From the NCBI RefSeq assembly GCF_029537375.1, contig NZ_CP120679.1:1166001-1230000 (forward strand): 64,000 nucleotides of DNA, read 5' to 3'. Positions 26,885-34,884 of the stretch are shown here, one piece after another (positions within the stretch are counted from its first letter, which is position 1; each line of letters opens with the position of its first letter). The notes under the pieces were generated by a model, which ran no database searches, was not told the origin of the DNA, and saw only the letters and a list, made by a program, of their open reading frames with translations. This DNA is from Bacillus sp. HSf4. GTDB taxonomy: Bacteria > Bacillota > Bacilli > Bacillales > Bacillaceae. The translations under genes and the position numbers were made by a program.

Positions 26885-27191
26885 TCATCACATCATCTGG
26901 ATGATTCTCGGGATGGCTCTTGTTACATATGTGCCGCGGATGATCCCTTTAGTCGCACTTGAAAATCTGAAGCTTCCCGGATTTTTAGAGCGCGTCCTCA
27001 AGAACGTGCCGTATGCGGTGCTCGGCGCATTGATTTTTCCGGGCGTTTTTTTTGTCCAAAGCGGCATGCTTTACGGACTTGCCGGCGCTCTCATCGCTTT
27101 TTTATTCGCCTATTTGGGAGCGAGCGTCATCATTGTCGTCACAGGTACGATTTTGACGCTTGCCGGAACGGGATTGTTCCTCTCATTGTAA
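26877..27191 (+). CDS. azlD: AzlD family branched-chain amino acid exporter, small subunit
   Basis: 104 residues with three to four membrane segments and the AzlD motif TYVPRMIPLVALENLKLPGF, followed by LKNVPYAVLGALIFPGVF. It pairs with AzlC, which it overlaps, to form the exporter. It is last in the XRE-azlC-azlD unit; no strong terminator follows before yhfN. Confidence 0.88.
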   Translation: MSSHHIIWMILGMALVTYVPRMIPLVALENLKLPGFLERVLKNVPYAVLGALIFPGVFFVQSGMLYGLAGALIAFLFAYLGASVIIVVTGTILTLAGTGLFLSL

Positions 27192-27262
27192 GGCTTGGTT
27201 CTAACTTTTTGCTAAAAAGCTTACAATAGGAGTAACCGTTTAGTGAGAGGAAGTGATTGTTG

Positions 27263-28516
27263 ATGGGGAAATGGATCGCAGGCGCCGGTCTCTTATATGT
27301 ACTGTACGGCCTTTTTTTCTACTGGTACCTCTTTATGACCGGCGAGTCTTCCGTTCCCGAGGCGCTGAAAGGGACAAGTGCCGATCCGGCGACATTTATG
27401 AATCAACGGGAGCTTATCCTGTCGGAAGAGTATTCGAAAATCAAAGATTTTCTGTTTTTTTTCCGGATTCCGTTTGAATGGTTTTTGTTTTTTATTCTTT
27501 TGACAGCCGGCTTATCCAAGAAAATGAAGGATTGGGCGGAGCAGACGTCAAGGCGCAGGTTTATTCAGATTGCGGCTTATGTTTTTTGCCTGTTTCTGAT
27601 CGTTGCGCTCGCTTCTTTGCCGCTTGACTGGATCAGCTACCAATACTCGCTTGACTACGGCATTTCAACCCAGACGACTGCGAGCTGGATCAAGGATCAG
27701 GTGATCGATTTTTGGATCAGCTTTCCTTTGACGCTCGGAGCGGTGCTGGTGTTTTTCTGGCTGATCAAAAAGCATGAAAAACGGTGGTGGTTTTATGCAT
27801 GGTGTTTGACTGTCCCGGTTACACTGTTTTTGTTTTTTCTTCAGCCTGTTGTGATCGATCCTTTATATAACGACTTTTACCCGCTGAAAAATAAAGAGCT
27901 GGAACACCACATTTTGAAGCTTGCCGATCAGGCCGACATACCCGCGAACCACGTGTATGAAGTCAACATGTCTGAAAAAACGAATGCGTTAAACGCCTAT
28001 GTGACAGGGATCGGTGCTAATAAAAGGATCGTTTTATGGGATACGACGCTGAACAAGCTTGACGAGCCTGAAATTTTATTCATCATGGCGCATGAAATGG
28101 GGCACTATGTCATGAAGCATGTCTACATCGGCCTCGGCGGTTATTTGCTTTTGTCCCTCGCCGGCTTGTTTGTGATCGACAAAATATATAAATGGATCAT
28201 CCGCCGCCATGGAAGAAGGTTCAACATCAAAAGCAAAGCGGATCTTGCAGCGCTCCCGCTTTTGCTGCTCTTGATCGGCGTCGTTTCATTCGCTTCTTCC
28301 CCTTTTACAAATGCGGTATCAAGACATCAGGAAAAAGCCGCCGACCAGTATGCGATTGAATTGACGAAAAACAAAAAGGCTGCTGTTTCCACTTTCCAAG
28401 AGCTGTCAAAGGCGGGATTGAGTGAAGCGAATCCGCCGTTTCTCGTCAAAATTTTTAAATACGGTCACCCGACCATCATGGAGCGGATTCAAAACGTTGA
28501 ACAGGGCTCCAAATAA
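27263..28516 (+). CDS. yhfN: Membrane metalloprotease YhfN (M48, Ste24-like)
   Basis: 417 residues from the ATG at 27263, 9 bases after AGGAAG. It has several N-terminal membrane segments, the zinc motif MAHEMGHYVMKH and a downstream SRHQEKAADQYAIELT carrying the third ligand. This is the layout of CAAX-protease-1/Ste24 enzymes. It probably cleaves membrane or lipid-linked peptides in quality control; the substrate is not known. It is convergent with aprE across a shared terminator, as in B. subtilis. Confidence 0.9.
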   Translation: MGKWIAGAGLLYVLYGLFFYWYLFMTGESSVPEALKGTSADPATFMNQRELILSEEYSKIKDFLFFFRIPFEWFLFFILLTAGLSKKMKDWAEQTSRRRFIQIAAYVFCLFLIVALASLPLDWISYQYSLDYGISTQTTASWIKDQVIDFWISFPLTLGAVLVFFWLIKKHEKRWWFYAWCLTVPVTLFLFFLQPVVIDPLYNDFYPLKNKELEHHILKLADQADIPANHVYEVNMSEKTNALNAYVTGIGANKRIVLWDTTLNKLDEPEILFIMAHEMGHYVMKHVYIGLGGYLLLSLAGLFVIDKIYKWIIRRHGRRFNIKSKADLAALPLLLLLIGVVSFASSPFTNAVSRHQEKAADQYAIELTKNKKAAVSTFQELSKAGLSEANPPFLVKIFKYGHPTIMERIQNVEQGSK

Positions 28517-28518
28517 CG

Positions 28519-28555
28519 AAGAAAAAGCTAATGTGATAAAACACTAGCTTTTTCT
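28519..28555. terminator. Bidirectional terminator between yhfN and aprE
   Basis: AGAAAAAGCTA and TAGCTTTTTCT arms sit between the convergent genes, with A and T runs suited to both strands. Confidence 0.8.
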
Positions 28556-28577
28556 ATCGAGGTTTTGCTAAAATATG

Positions 28578-29717
28578 TTATTGGGCGGCAGCTTCGACAT
28601 TGATCAGCCCATTGCCGTAGTAGAAGGAGCTTCCCAAATAAGTCGCCGTACTGGAGAGACGGTTGCGGACTTGTGAAGCTGAAAGCGTTGGGTATTTTGA
28701 CAAGATCAAAGCTGCTGCTCCTGCAACATGAGGTGACGCCATTGAAGTGCCGTTCAATGTCGCATAAGTGTTGGAAGGATATGTGCTGTACACGCCTGAG
28801 CCTGGAGCCATGACTTCAAGCTCTGAGCCGACGCTTGAGTAAGAAGCTCTGTTGCTGTTAGAGTCCACTGCACCGACAGCGATAACCGAATCATATTTGG
28901 CAGGATAGCCGATTGTATTGCTGCTTCCTGATGATCCGCTGTTTCCCGCTGCTGCCACAACGACAACTCCTCTTGCATACGCATTGTCAACAGCCTGTTT
29001 CAAGGCGGTTGAACCCGATGATCCGCCAAGGCTCATGTTGATGACATCCATTCCATTTGACGTCGCCCACTCGATTCCGCTTACGATCGCGCTGTAAGTT
29101 CCGCTTCCGCTTGAATTCAACACTTTAATGGCGTAGAGGGACACATTTGGTGCCACGCCTAAAACGCCGATTGAATTATCGAGCGCTGCTACTGTACCGG
29201 CAACATGTGTACCGTGTCCATTTCCGTCAATAAAAGGATTGGAATCACCGGATACAAAGCTCGCTCCGCCGGAAACATTTAAATCTGAATGAGAGGATTG
29301 GATTCCGGTATCAATGACACCGACTTTGACATTGGCTCCCTTAAAGCCTTGAGCCTGCACTTTATCAGCTTTGATGAGCGGAATGCCGTAAGGGACGGTT
29401 TGTGCCAGTGCATGTGCGACATGGTCCTCTTCGACATAAGCGACGCTCGGGTCGTTTTTCACTTTCTTCAGCGCTTTTTGATCAAGCGATGCTTTTGCGG
29501 CGTTGATGATTTTAAACTGCTTGTCCACTTTTCCGCCGCTTTCTTTGATGATATCTTTTTTGACGGCTGCTGTTTTTGCTCTTGACTTAAATCCGACAAT
29601 ATAGTCCTTTTCTACATTTTTCGCCGGCTGGGCAGCAGAAGCCGACCCGCTGAAAGCCATTGAAAAAATGAGCAGAAGGGCCGTCAGCACACTAAGCCAT
29701 AGACTTCTTTTTCTCAT
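28578..29717 (-). CDS. aprE: Subtilisin, Carlsberg-like alkaline serine protease
   Basis: 379 residues: signal peptide to about residue 28 (SGSASA), an I9 propeptide to 104 (ends VAHAL), and a mature enzyme of 275 residues starting [15 protein letters not shown]. In mature numbering the triad is D32, H64 and S221 ([22 protein letters not shown]). It is a secreted endoprotease. The protein is close to subtilisin Carlsberg but lacks the one-residue deletion of Carlsberg: it reads [18 protein letters not shown], with a BPN'-like NPF loop. In B. subtilis the gene is DegU-activated and repressed by AbrB, ScoC and SinR. Confidence 0.96.
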   Translation of the reverse strand: MRKRSLWLSVLTALLLIFSMAFSGSASAAQPAKNVEKDYIVGFKSRAKTAAVKKDIIKESGGKVDKQFKIINAAKASLDQKALKKVKNDPSVAYVEEDHVAHALAQTVPYGIPLIKADKVQAQGFKGANVKVGVIDTGIQSSHSDLNVSGGASFVSGDSNPFIDGNGHGTHVAGTVAALDNSIGVLGVAPNVSLYAIKVLNSSGSGTYSAIVSGIEWATSNGMDVINMSLGGSSGSTALKQAVDNAYARGVVVVAAAGNSGSSGSSNTIGYPAKYDSVIAVGAVDSNSNRASYSSVGSELEVMAPGSGVYSTYPSNTYATLNGTSMASPHVAGAAALILSKYPTLSASQVRNRLSSTATYLGSSFYYGNGLINVEAAAQ

Positions 29718-30047
29718 CGTTACTCACTCTCCTCTTTTTTATTCAGAATAATTGAAATAGATGGATAATATATTCTATTCGAATTATTCTGTTAATTTAT
29801 TATAGAAAAAAAATGAATTGTCGGGTAGGACCAAATTTCCCGAAAATATATAACCATTTTTTGGTCATAAATGACTGTTTTAGAAAAATAACCAATACCT
29901 TCAGTATATAGTTCCCGCCGTTTCTACGTGTGAAAGACGTCCCGCCCTTCAACGGCGCCAATAGCTCCGACCGTTACTTCATTTTATGAAAATACCAATC
30001 GATCATTTCATAACATAATATTTTTTAGAGGGGGGGGTTGCAGATCA
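29718..30047 (-). promoter_or_regulatory. aprE upstream regulatory region
   Basis: A 330-base AT-rich gap. On the minus strand, TATAAT at 29804-29799 could be the aprE -10, with no clear -35, consistent with an activator-dependent promoter. An imperfect inverted repeat of GAATAATT/AATTATTC (about 29744-29788) lies in the leader. The more GC-rich part at 29910-29965 shows no recognised gene or RNA. In B. subtilis this type of region is bound by DegU, ScoC, SinR and AbrB. Confidence 0.5.
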
Positions 30048-30101
30048 ATGTTTCTTGCATTAGAATATGCAATATATCGCATATGGGAGAGAGTGGATGA
30101 T

Positions 30102-31040
30102 ATGAAAGCAAAGCATTTCAAAGGAATCATGATGGTCCTTGCCGGCGCGACATTGTGGGGATTGTCGGGCAGTGCGGCCCAGTATTTATTTGAGCAGGGA
30201 GCAGTAGGTGCCGGGGCTCTCGTTTCGGTGAGGCTTCTCGCATCAGGCGTGATTCTTTTATTATATGTTGCTGTGAAAAACTCAAGCTCGCATGTCTTTC
30301 GGATTTGGAAGAAAAAATCGTCGGCCTCCTCGATTCTCATCTTTTCAATCTTTGGGATGCTCGCCGTCCAATATACATTCTTTTCTTCGATAGAAGGGGG
30401 AAATGCGGCGGCCGCTGCCGTTCTTCAGTATTTAGCGCCTTTTTTTGTGCTGATTTACATCTATATCAAAAAAGAGGCTTCACCTAAGCTGAAAGATGTA
30501 ATGCTCGCGTTTGCTGCGCTGGCGGGCGTGTTTTTGCTGTTGACCGGAGGCAGGCCCGACAGCCTGTATGTGCCGCTGCCATCGGTCATCTGGGGTGTGC
30601 TGTCAGGCGCAGCGCTTGCCTTTTATACGGTTTATGCCGGAGCTTTAATTCAAGCGTTCGGTGCACTGACAGTCACGGGGTGGGGGATGCTGATCGGAGG
30701 TCTCGGCATTTCCGTCGTGTTCCCCCCGTTTCAGTTTGATCCGTCTGCAATCGGCATCGGGGAGGGGATGGCTGTTTTGTTTGTCGTTTTATGCGGCACT
30801 GCCCTTGCATTTGCCCTCTATATTGGCAGCCTTTCTTATCTATCGCCGAAGGAAACGAGCTGCCTGAGCTGTGCCGAACCGCTTGCGGCTGTTCTGTCAT
30901 CAGCGGTTTGGCTGGATGTTCCGTTCAATGCGGTTCAAGGAGCGGGCACGATCATGATCATCATGACGGTCATCTGGCTTTCTTTAAGCAGAGAAGGCAA
31001 AACAAAAACGGACATCACAGATTTCGAATCTCCTTTTTAA
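30102..31040 (+). CDS. EamA/DMT family transporter
   Basis: 312 residues from the ATG at 30102, or 330 from the ATG at 30048, which follows a GGGGGGGG run. Ten membrane segments in two EamA repeats (GIMMVLAGATLWGLSGSAAQ and VIWGVLSGAALAFYTVYAG). DMT-superfamily members export amino acids or other small metabolites; the substrate is unknown. The shorter start begins MKAKHFKG, the usual length for the family. B. subtilis has yhfO/yhfP in this interval, so this gene is a local difference. Confidence 0.85.
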   Translation: MKAKHFKGIMMVLAGATLWGLSGSAAQYLFEQGAVGAGALVSVRLLASGVILLLYVAVKNSSSHVFRIWKKKSSASSILIFSIFGMLAVQYTFFSSIEGGNAAAAAVLQYLAPFFVLIYIYIKKEASPKLKDVMLAFAALAGVFLLLTGGRPDSLYVPLPSVIWGVLSGAALAFYTVYAGALIQAFGALTVTGWGMLIGGLGISVVFPPFQFDPSAIGIGEGMAVLFVVLCGTALAFALYIGSLSYLSPKETSCLSCAEPLAAVLSSAVWLDVPFNAVQGAGTIMIIMTVIWLSLSREGKTKTDITDFESPF

Positions 31041-31043
31041 TAA

Positions 31044-31058
31044 TGATAATGATTATCG
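31044..31058 (+). promoter_or_regulatory. Fur box upstream of yhfQ
   Basis: TGATAATGATTATCG, extended by flanking AATAATGATAAT, matches the Fur box TGATAATNATTATCA with one mismatch. It lies 61 bases before the yhfQ start and predicts repression by Fur when iron is sufficient. Confidence 0.9.
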
Positions 31059-31119
31059 TTGTCATTTGTTTCTGCTGTTGCTATAATAGTTTCGTCTATT
31101 AAGAAAAAAGGAGATACAT

Positions 31120-32094
31120 ATGAAGCTTAAATCTTTTGTCATTCTATGTCTGCTTATTTCAGTCTTAGCGGCATGCTCGGGGGCAGGCGAAAGCGGAAAA
31201 ACGTCCGCACAGGATACTGTGACAGTCAAACATGACCTTGGCGAAACAAAGGTGCCGAAGCATCCGAAAAAGATCGTTGTCCTTGAGCTTGGCTTCATCG
31301 ATGCGCTCGTTGACGTCGGAATCAAGCCTGTCGGTGTCGCAGATGACGGAAAACCGAAATTTATCAATGAAAAAGTCAGGGAAGAAATCAAAGGCTACAC
31401 ATCGGTAGGGACACGCGCCCAGCCAAGTTTTGAAAAAATTGCCGCGTTAAAGCCCGATTTAATCATTGCCGATTCAAGCAGACACAGCGGTGTTTACGAT
31501 AAACTGTCAAAAATCGCGCCGACGATCGCTTTGAAAAATTTAAACGCTGATTACGAGGATACACTTGACGTCTCCAAGACGATCGCAAAAGCGGTCGGCA
31601 AAGAAGACGAAATGGAGAAAAAACTGACCGAACATCAAGAAAAACTAGATCAGCTGCAAAAGAAATTTGCTGGTCAAAAGCAAAGCATCCTCTTAATCGG
31701 GAATACAAATGAGGCTGTCACCGTCCGTGACGAAAACTTCTTCACCTCTCAGCTTTTAGCAAAAATCGGCTACACATACGGTGTGGGAGACAGCCAAAAA
31801 AGCGATGCTGACAACGGTGAGTCCGTCAATATTAAAATGACGCTTGAACAGCTTCTGGAAAAAGATCCTGATGTCATGATCCTGATGACAGGAGAAAAGG
31901 ATCAAGTCGATCAAGATGGAAAAAGGCCGATTGAAAAAGATCCGCTCTGGAAAAAGCTCAATGCCGTCAAAACCGGCAATGTGTATGAGGTTGACAGATT
32001 CGCATGGTCGCTTCGCCGCAGCATAGACGGGGCGAATGCCGTGATTGACGAAATTGATCAACATATTCTTCCGGCTGTTCAAAAGAAATCCTGA
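31120..32094 (+). CDS. yhfQ: Iron-siderophore ABC transporter substrate-binding lipoprotein YhfQ
   Basis: 324 residues with a lipoprotein signal peptide (VLAAC, lipid Cys19) and a periplasmic-binding fold of the FhuD/FecB class (PKKIVVLELGFIDALVDVGIKPVGVAD, KPDLIIADSSRH). YhfQ in B. subtilis binds ferric citrate-type siderophores and uses the YfiZ-YfhA permease. A Fur box lies upstream and two FecCD permease genes follow. Unlike B. subtilis, the permease is encoded beside the receptor here. No ATPase gene is present in the cluster, so a shared ATPase such as YusV is likely. Confidence 0.92.
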   Translation: MKLKSFVILCLLISVLAACSGAGESGKTSAQDTVTVKHDLGETKVPKHPKKIVVLELGFIDALVDVGIKPVGVADDGKPKFINEKVREEIKGYTSVGTRAQPSFEKIAALKPDLIIADSSRHSGVYDKLSKIAPTIALKNLNADYEDTLDVSKTIAKAVGKEDEMEKKLTEHQEKLDQLQKKFAGQKQSILLIGNTNEAVTVRDENFFTSQLLAKIGYTYGVGDSQKSDADNGESVNIKMTLEQLLEKDPDVMILMTGEKDQVDQDGKRPIEKDPLWKKLNAVKTGNVYEVDRFAWSLRRSIDGANAVIDEIDQHILPAVQKKS

Positions 32095-32114
32095 TGCCGG
32101 CTTATCTATTCAAC

Positions 32115-32155
32115 GCATGCTTTTTGTCAAAAAAGCATGCGCTTGTTTTTTCTTT
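32115..32155 (+). terminator. Intercistronic hairpin/attenuator between yhfQ and the permease genes
   Basis: GCATGCTTTTT and AAAAAAGCATGC form a strong stem followed by GCTTGTTTTTTCTTT. It probably terminates much of the transcription, giving more binding protein than permease. Confidence 0.8.
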
Positions 32156-32173
32156 GGGAGGTGAGCTGCTTTG

Positions 32174-33172
32174 ATGAAGGTGAATCGGTTCGTTCCGCTC
32201 TTATTTTTCATTCTTTTGCTTGCGAGCTTTACGCTTTCGATTTCGATCGGTTCAACAAATATCGCGCTTTCCGATATTTGGGCGGCCATTTTTTCAGGTG
32301 ACAGTTCGAAGCTGCACGCAGTCATTCAGACGATTCGCATACCGCGCGCTCTGGAAGGGGCATTGATCGGAGCGAATCTGGGCGCAGCCGGTGCGCTCAT
32401 GCAGGCGGTGACAAGAAATCCGCTGGCATCGCCGGGGATTTTCGGCATAAGTGCGGGCGCTTCCGCGGCTGTTGTCTTTCTGACGGTGATGCTGCCGGCA
32501 GCCGCGGCTCCTCAAATGACGATGGGCGCCGCATTTACGGGGGGCGCTTTTGCCGCCATGATCGTTTATGTGACCGCATCGGTTTTCAGCGAGCATGACA
32601 AGGATATCAGTTTTGCTTTAATCGGCGTTGTCATTCAGGCGATCCTTGCTTCACTGACACAGATGATGCTGATTTTCAATGAAGAATCGACGGAAACCAT
32701 CTTATTTTGGCTTTCCGGCTCTCTGGCCGGAAGTTCGTGGGAAAAGCTGCATTTGTTGCTTCCGGTCAGCATCATCGGTTTATTGATTGCGGCGGCCCTG
32801 GGAAGAGCGGCTTCCGTTCTCAGTCTCGGTGACGACATTTCCCAAGGCTTGGGACAAAAAGTCTGGGTGGTCCGGGTGCTCATTGCCGTCACCGTTGTCG
32901 CGTTAGCCGGTGCTTCTGTAGCAGCAGCCGGTCCGATCGGTTTCATCGGTTTGATGGTTCCTCATATGATCCGGTATGTCGCGGGCGCCGACTACCGCGC
33001 TGTGATTCCGTATTCAGCCGTGCTAGGAGCCATCCTGCTTCAGCTGGCTGATATCGCGTCACGCTTTGTTTATTATCCGTACCAAACACCGGTCGGCGTT
33101 GTCACGGCATTGATCGGAACGCCCTTTTTCATCTATTTGGCGCGAAGAAGCAAAAAGGGGACGGCTTCATGA
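32174..33172 (+). CDS. yfiZ: FecCD-family siderophore permease (YfiZ-like)
   Basis: 332 residues, about nine to ten membrane helices. Family signatures: IPRALEGALIGANLGAAGALMQAVTRNPLASPGIFGISAGA and GPIGFIGLMVPHMIRYVAG, the latter being the ATPase-contact loop. It forms half of the channel for ferric siderophores. The ATG at 32174 and the TTG at 32171 are both within reach of GGAGGTG (32157-32163). It overlaps the next permease gene by 4 bases. Confidence 0.88.
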   Translation: MKVNRFVPLLFFILLLASFTLSISIGSTNIALSDIWAAIFSGDSSKLHAVIQTIRIPRALEGALIGANLGAAGALMQAVTRNPLASPGIFGISAGASAAVVFLTVMLPAAAAPQMTMGAAFTGGAFAAMIVYVTASVFSEHDKDISFALIGVVIQAILASLTQMMLIFNEESTETILFWLSGSLAGSSWEKLHLLLPVSIIGLLIAAALGRAASVLSLGDDISQGLGQKVWVVRVLIAVTVVALAGASVAAAGPIGFIGLMVPHMIRYVAGADYRAVIPYSAVLGAILLQLADIASRFVYYPYQTPVGVVTALIGTPFFIYLARRSKKGTAS

Positions 33173-34191
33173 ACAAATGGACAGACCACACAAAAAAACA
33201 CCGGGGGAAACCGGCGGCGGTCCTGCTCCTCCTTTTGATTTGCCTGGCTGTGCTCGCTGTGTTGAATTTGGCGATCGGCGATGAGAACATCCCGCTTTTC
33301 GCCGTGCTTAAAGCATTGGTTGGGCAAGGCGATCCCGGCGTTCGGTTTATGGTAATGGAATTCAGAATGCCGAGAATCATCCTGGCCGTCCTGGCAGGCG
33401 CCGCTTTAGCCATTGCTGGAGCGATCGTTCAGTCGCTGCTGAGAAACCCGCTCGCAGCATCAGACACGCTTGGCATTACCGGGGGAGCGGGGCTCGGCGC
33501 GGTGATCGTCACCGTGCTGTTTGCCCAGCAAACACCGCTTTTTTTGACAGGCGCCGCTTTCCTTGGCAGCATCCTGGCCGCTGTTCTCGTTTATGTATTG
33601 GCTTACCGAAACGGAATCGCCCCGGTAAGGCTGGCATTGGTCGGCATCGCTGTCAACGCTTTTTGCCATTCGGGGATTCAGCTGTTGATTTCAAGAGCCA
33701 GTCCGAATGTGAGCAGTGCATTAATATGGCTGAACGGCAGTTTATGGGGGAGAAGCTGGGATCATGTGCTGGATCTTTTCATTTGGTGCTGTCTTTTGAT
33801 TCCGCCCGTTTGGCTGGCGGCAAAACCGCTTGATATTATGAAATCCGGGGACGGGGTAGCCGCAAGCCTCGGCATTTCCCTTGAAAGAACAAGGGGGCTT
33901 TTGCTCGCCGCAGCCGTCACGCTGACAGCGGCGGCTGTGACGGCCGTGGGGACGATCGGTTTTATTGGCTTGATGGCACCGCATATCGGAAGAAAGCTGG
34001 CGGGCCATGAATCACGGATTTTGCTTCCTGCTTCCGGCTTGATCGGGGGGATCATCCTGCTTGCGGCCGATGCTGTCGGAAGGGGGCTGATCCCGCCGCT
34101 GGAAATTCCGGCGGGCTTGATCGCCGCAGTTGTCGGCGGGCCTTATTTTATCTATTTGCTGCGCCGTGAAGCAAAACGGGGCAGGAAGTAA
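33169..34191 (+). CDS. yfhA: FecCD-family siderophore permease (YfhA-like)
   Basis: 340 residues, the second permease subunit. It carries the same signatures (RMPRIILAVLAGAALAIAGAIVQSLLRNPLAASDTLGITGGAG; GTIGFIGLMAPHIGRKLAG). It is expected to dimerise with the YfiZ-like subunit and work with YhfQ. The start overlaps the preceding stop (ATGA). Last gene of the Fur-controlled unit, followed by a terminator shared with yhfR. Confidence 0.88.
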   Translation: MNKWTDHTKKHRGKPAAVLLLLLICLAVLAVLNLAIGDENIPLFAVLKALVGQGDPGVRFMVMEFRMPRIILAVLAGAALAIAGAIVQSLLRNPLAASDTLGITGGAGLGAVIVTVLFAQQTPLFLTGAAFLGSILAAVLVYVLAYRNGIAPVRLALVGIAVNAFCHSGIQLLISRASPNVSSALIWLNGSLWGRSWDHVLDLFIWCCLLIPPVWLAAKPLDIMKSGDGVAASLGISLERTRGLLLAAAVTLTAAAVTAVGTIGFIGLMAPHIGRKLAGHESRILLPASGLIGGIILLAADAVGRGLIPPLEIPAGLIAAVVGGPYFIYLLRREAKRGRK

Positions 34192-34197
34192 AACGAC

Positions 34198-34231
34198 AAC
34201 GGACGGCATCCATTCGGGCCGTCCGTTATTC
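34198..34231. terminator. Terminator between the siderophore permease and yhfR
   Basis: AACGGACGGC and GCCGTCCGTT form a 10-bp stem between the convergent genes, followed by ATTCAT on the + strand. Confidence 0.7.
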
Positions 34232-34234
34232 ATA

Positions 34235-34807
34235 TCATACTGACAAATGATCGCGCAGATTATAGTCGTTGACATGCCATTTGTTGTCCTGAAAGCTGAT
34301 ATTGCTCAGACAGGCGTTGACAAGCTTCGTGTTTTCAAGATTGATGTCTCCGTTTGAAATCTTGGACAACAGCGTATGGATCGCTGCTCCGTGCGCGACG
34401 ATGAGCACCTTTTGATCGGGATATTGTTCATTGACCTTTTGAACACCGGCCATCAGGCGTTCAGCCAATGCTTCTTTCGATTCTTGATTCGGATAGTTTT
34501 TATCAGGATAGAGCCTCATTCTTTCTTCAAATGGCATTCCCTCGGCATCTCCGTAATTTCTTTCGATGAAATCCTCCATTTCCACAATATCAAGCCCTAA
34601 ATATTGATTGATGATGTCCGCTGTTTCCCGAGCTCTTTTTAAAGGACTTGTAATGATGACGTCCCAGTCTGTATCTTTTAAAAATTCTCCGGTTTCTTTC
34701 GCCTGTCTTTTTCCGGTTTCATTTAAAGGGATATCTGTTCGTCCCTGCAGTTTTCCAAAAGCATTCCAGTCGGTTTCTCCGTGCCGGATTAAACAAATCG
34801 CAGTCAT
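34235..34807 (-). CDS. yhfR: Histidine phosphatase superfamily protein YhfR/PhoE
   Basis: 190 residues from the ATG at 34807, with AAAGGAGAT upstream. The RHG motif LIRHGETDWN holds the nucleophile His9, with further signature TSPLKRARETADII and a second His in IVAHGAAIHTLL. The B. subtilis and G. stearothermophilus homologues (PhoE) are broad-specificity acid phosphatases and not true phosphoglycerate mutases. The preferred substrate here is not evident. It stands alone. Confidence 0.9.
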   Translation of the reverse strand: MTAICLIRHGETDWNAFGKLQGRTDIPLNETGKRQAKETGEFLKDTDWDVIITSPLKRARETADIINQYLGLDIVEMEDFIERNYGDAEGMPFEERMRLYPDKNYPNQESKEALAERLMAGVQKVNEQYPDQKVLIVAHGAAIHTLLSKISNGDINLENTKLVNACLSNISFQDNKWHVNDYNLRDHLSV

Positions 34808-34884
34808 TTTGCAAAAATCTCCTTTCGAGCACGAGTGCACGTTTTTTGGTGATAAGGTCATTATACTAATGTCAAAACGAGAAC

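Noticed and set aside
29880..30047. A riboswitch upstream of the EamA transporter gene
   Set aside because: No known aptamer motif or terminator/antiterminator pair could be recognised before the start codon.
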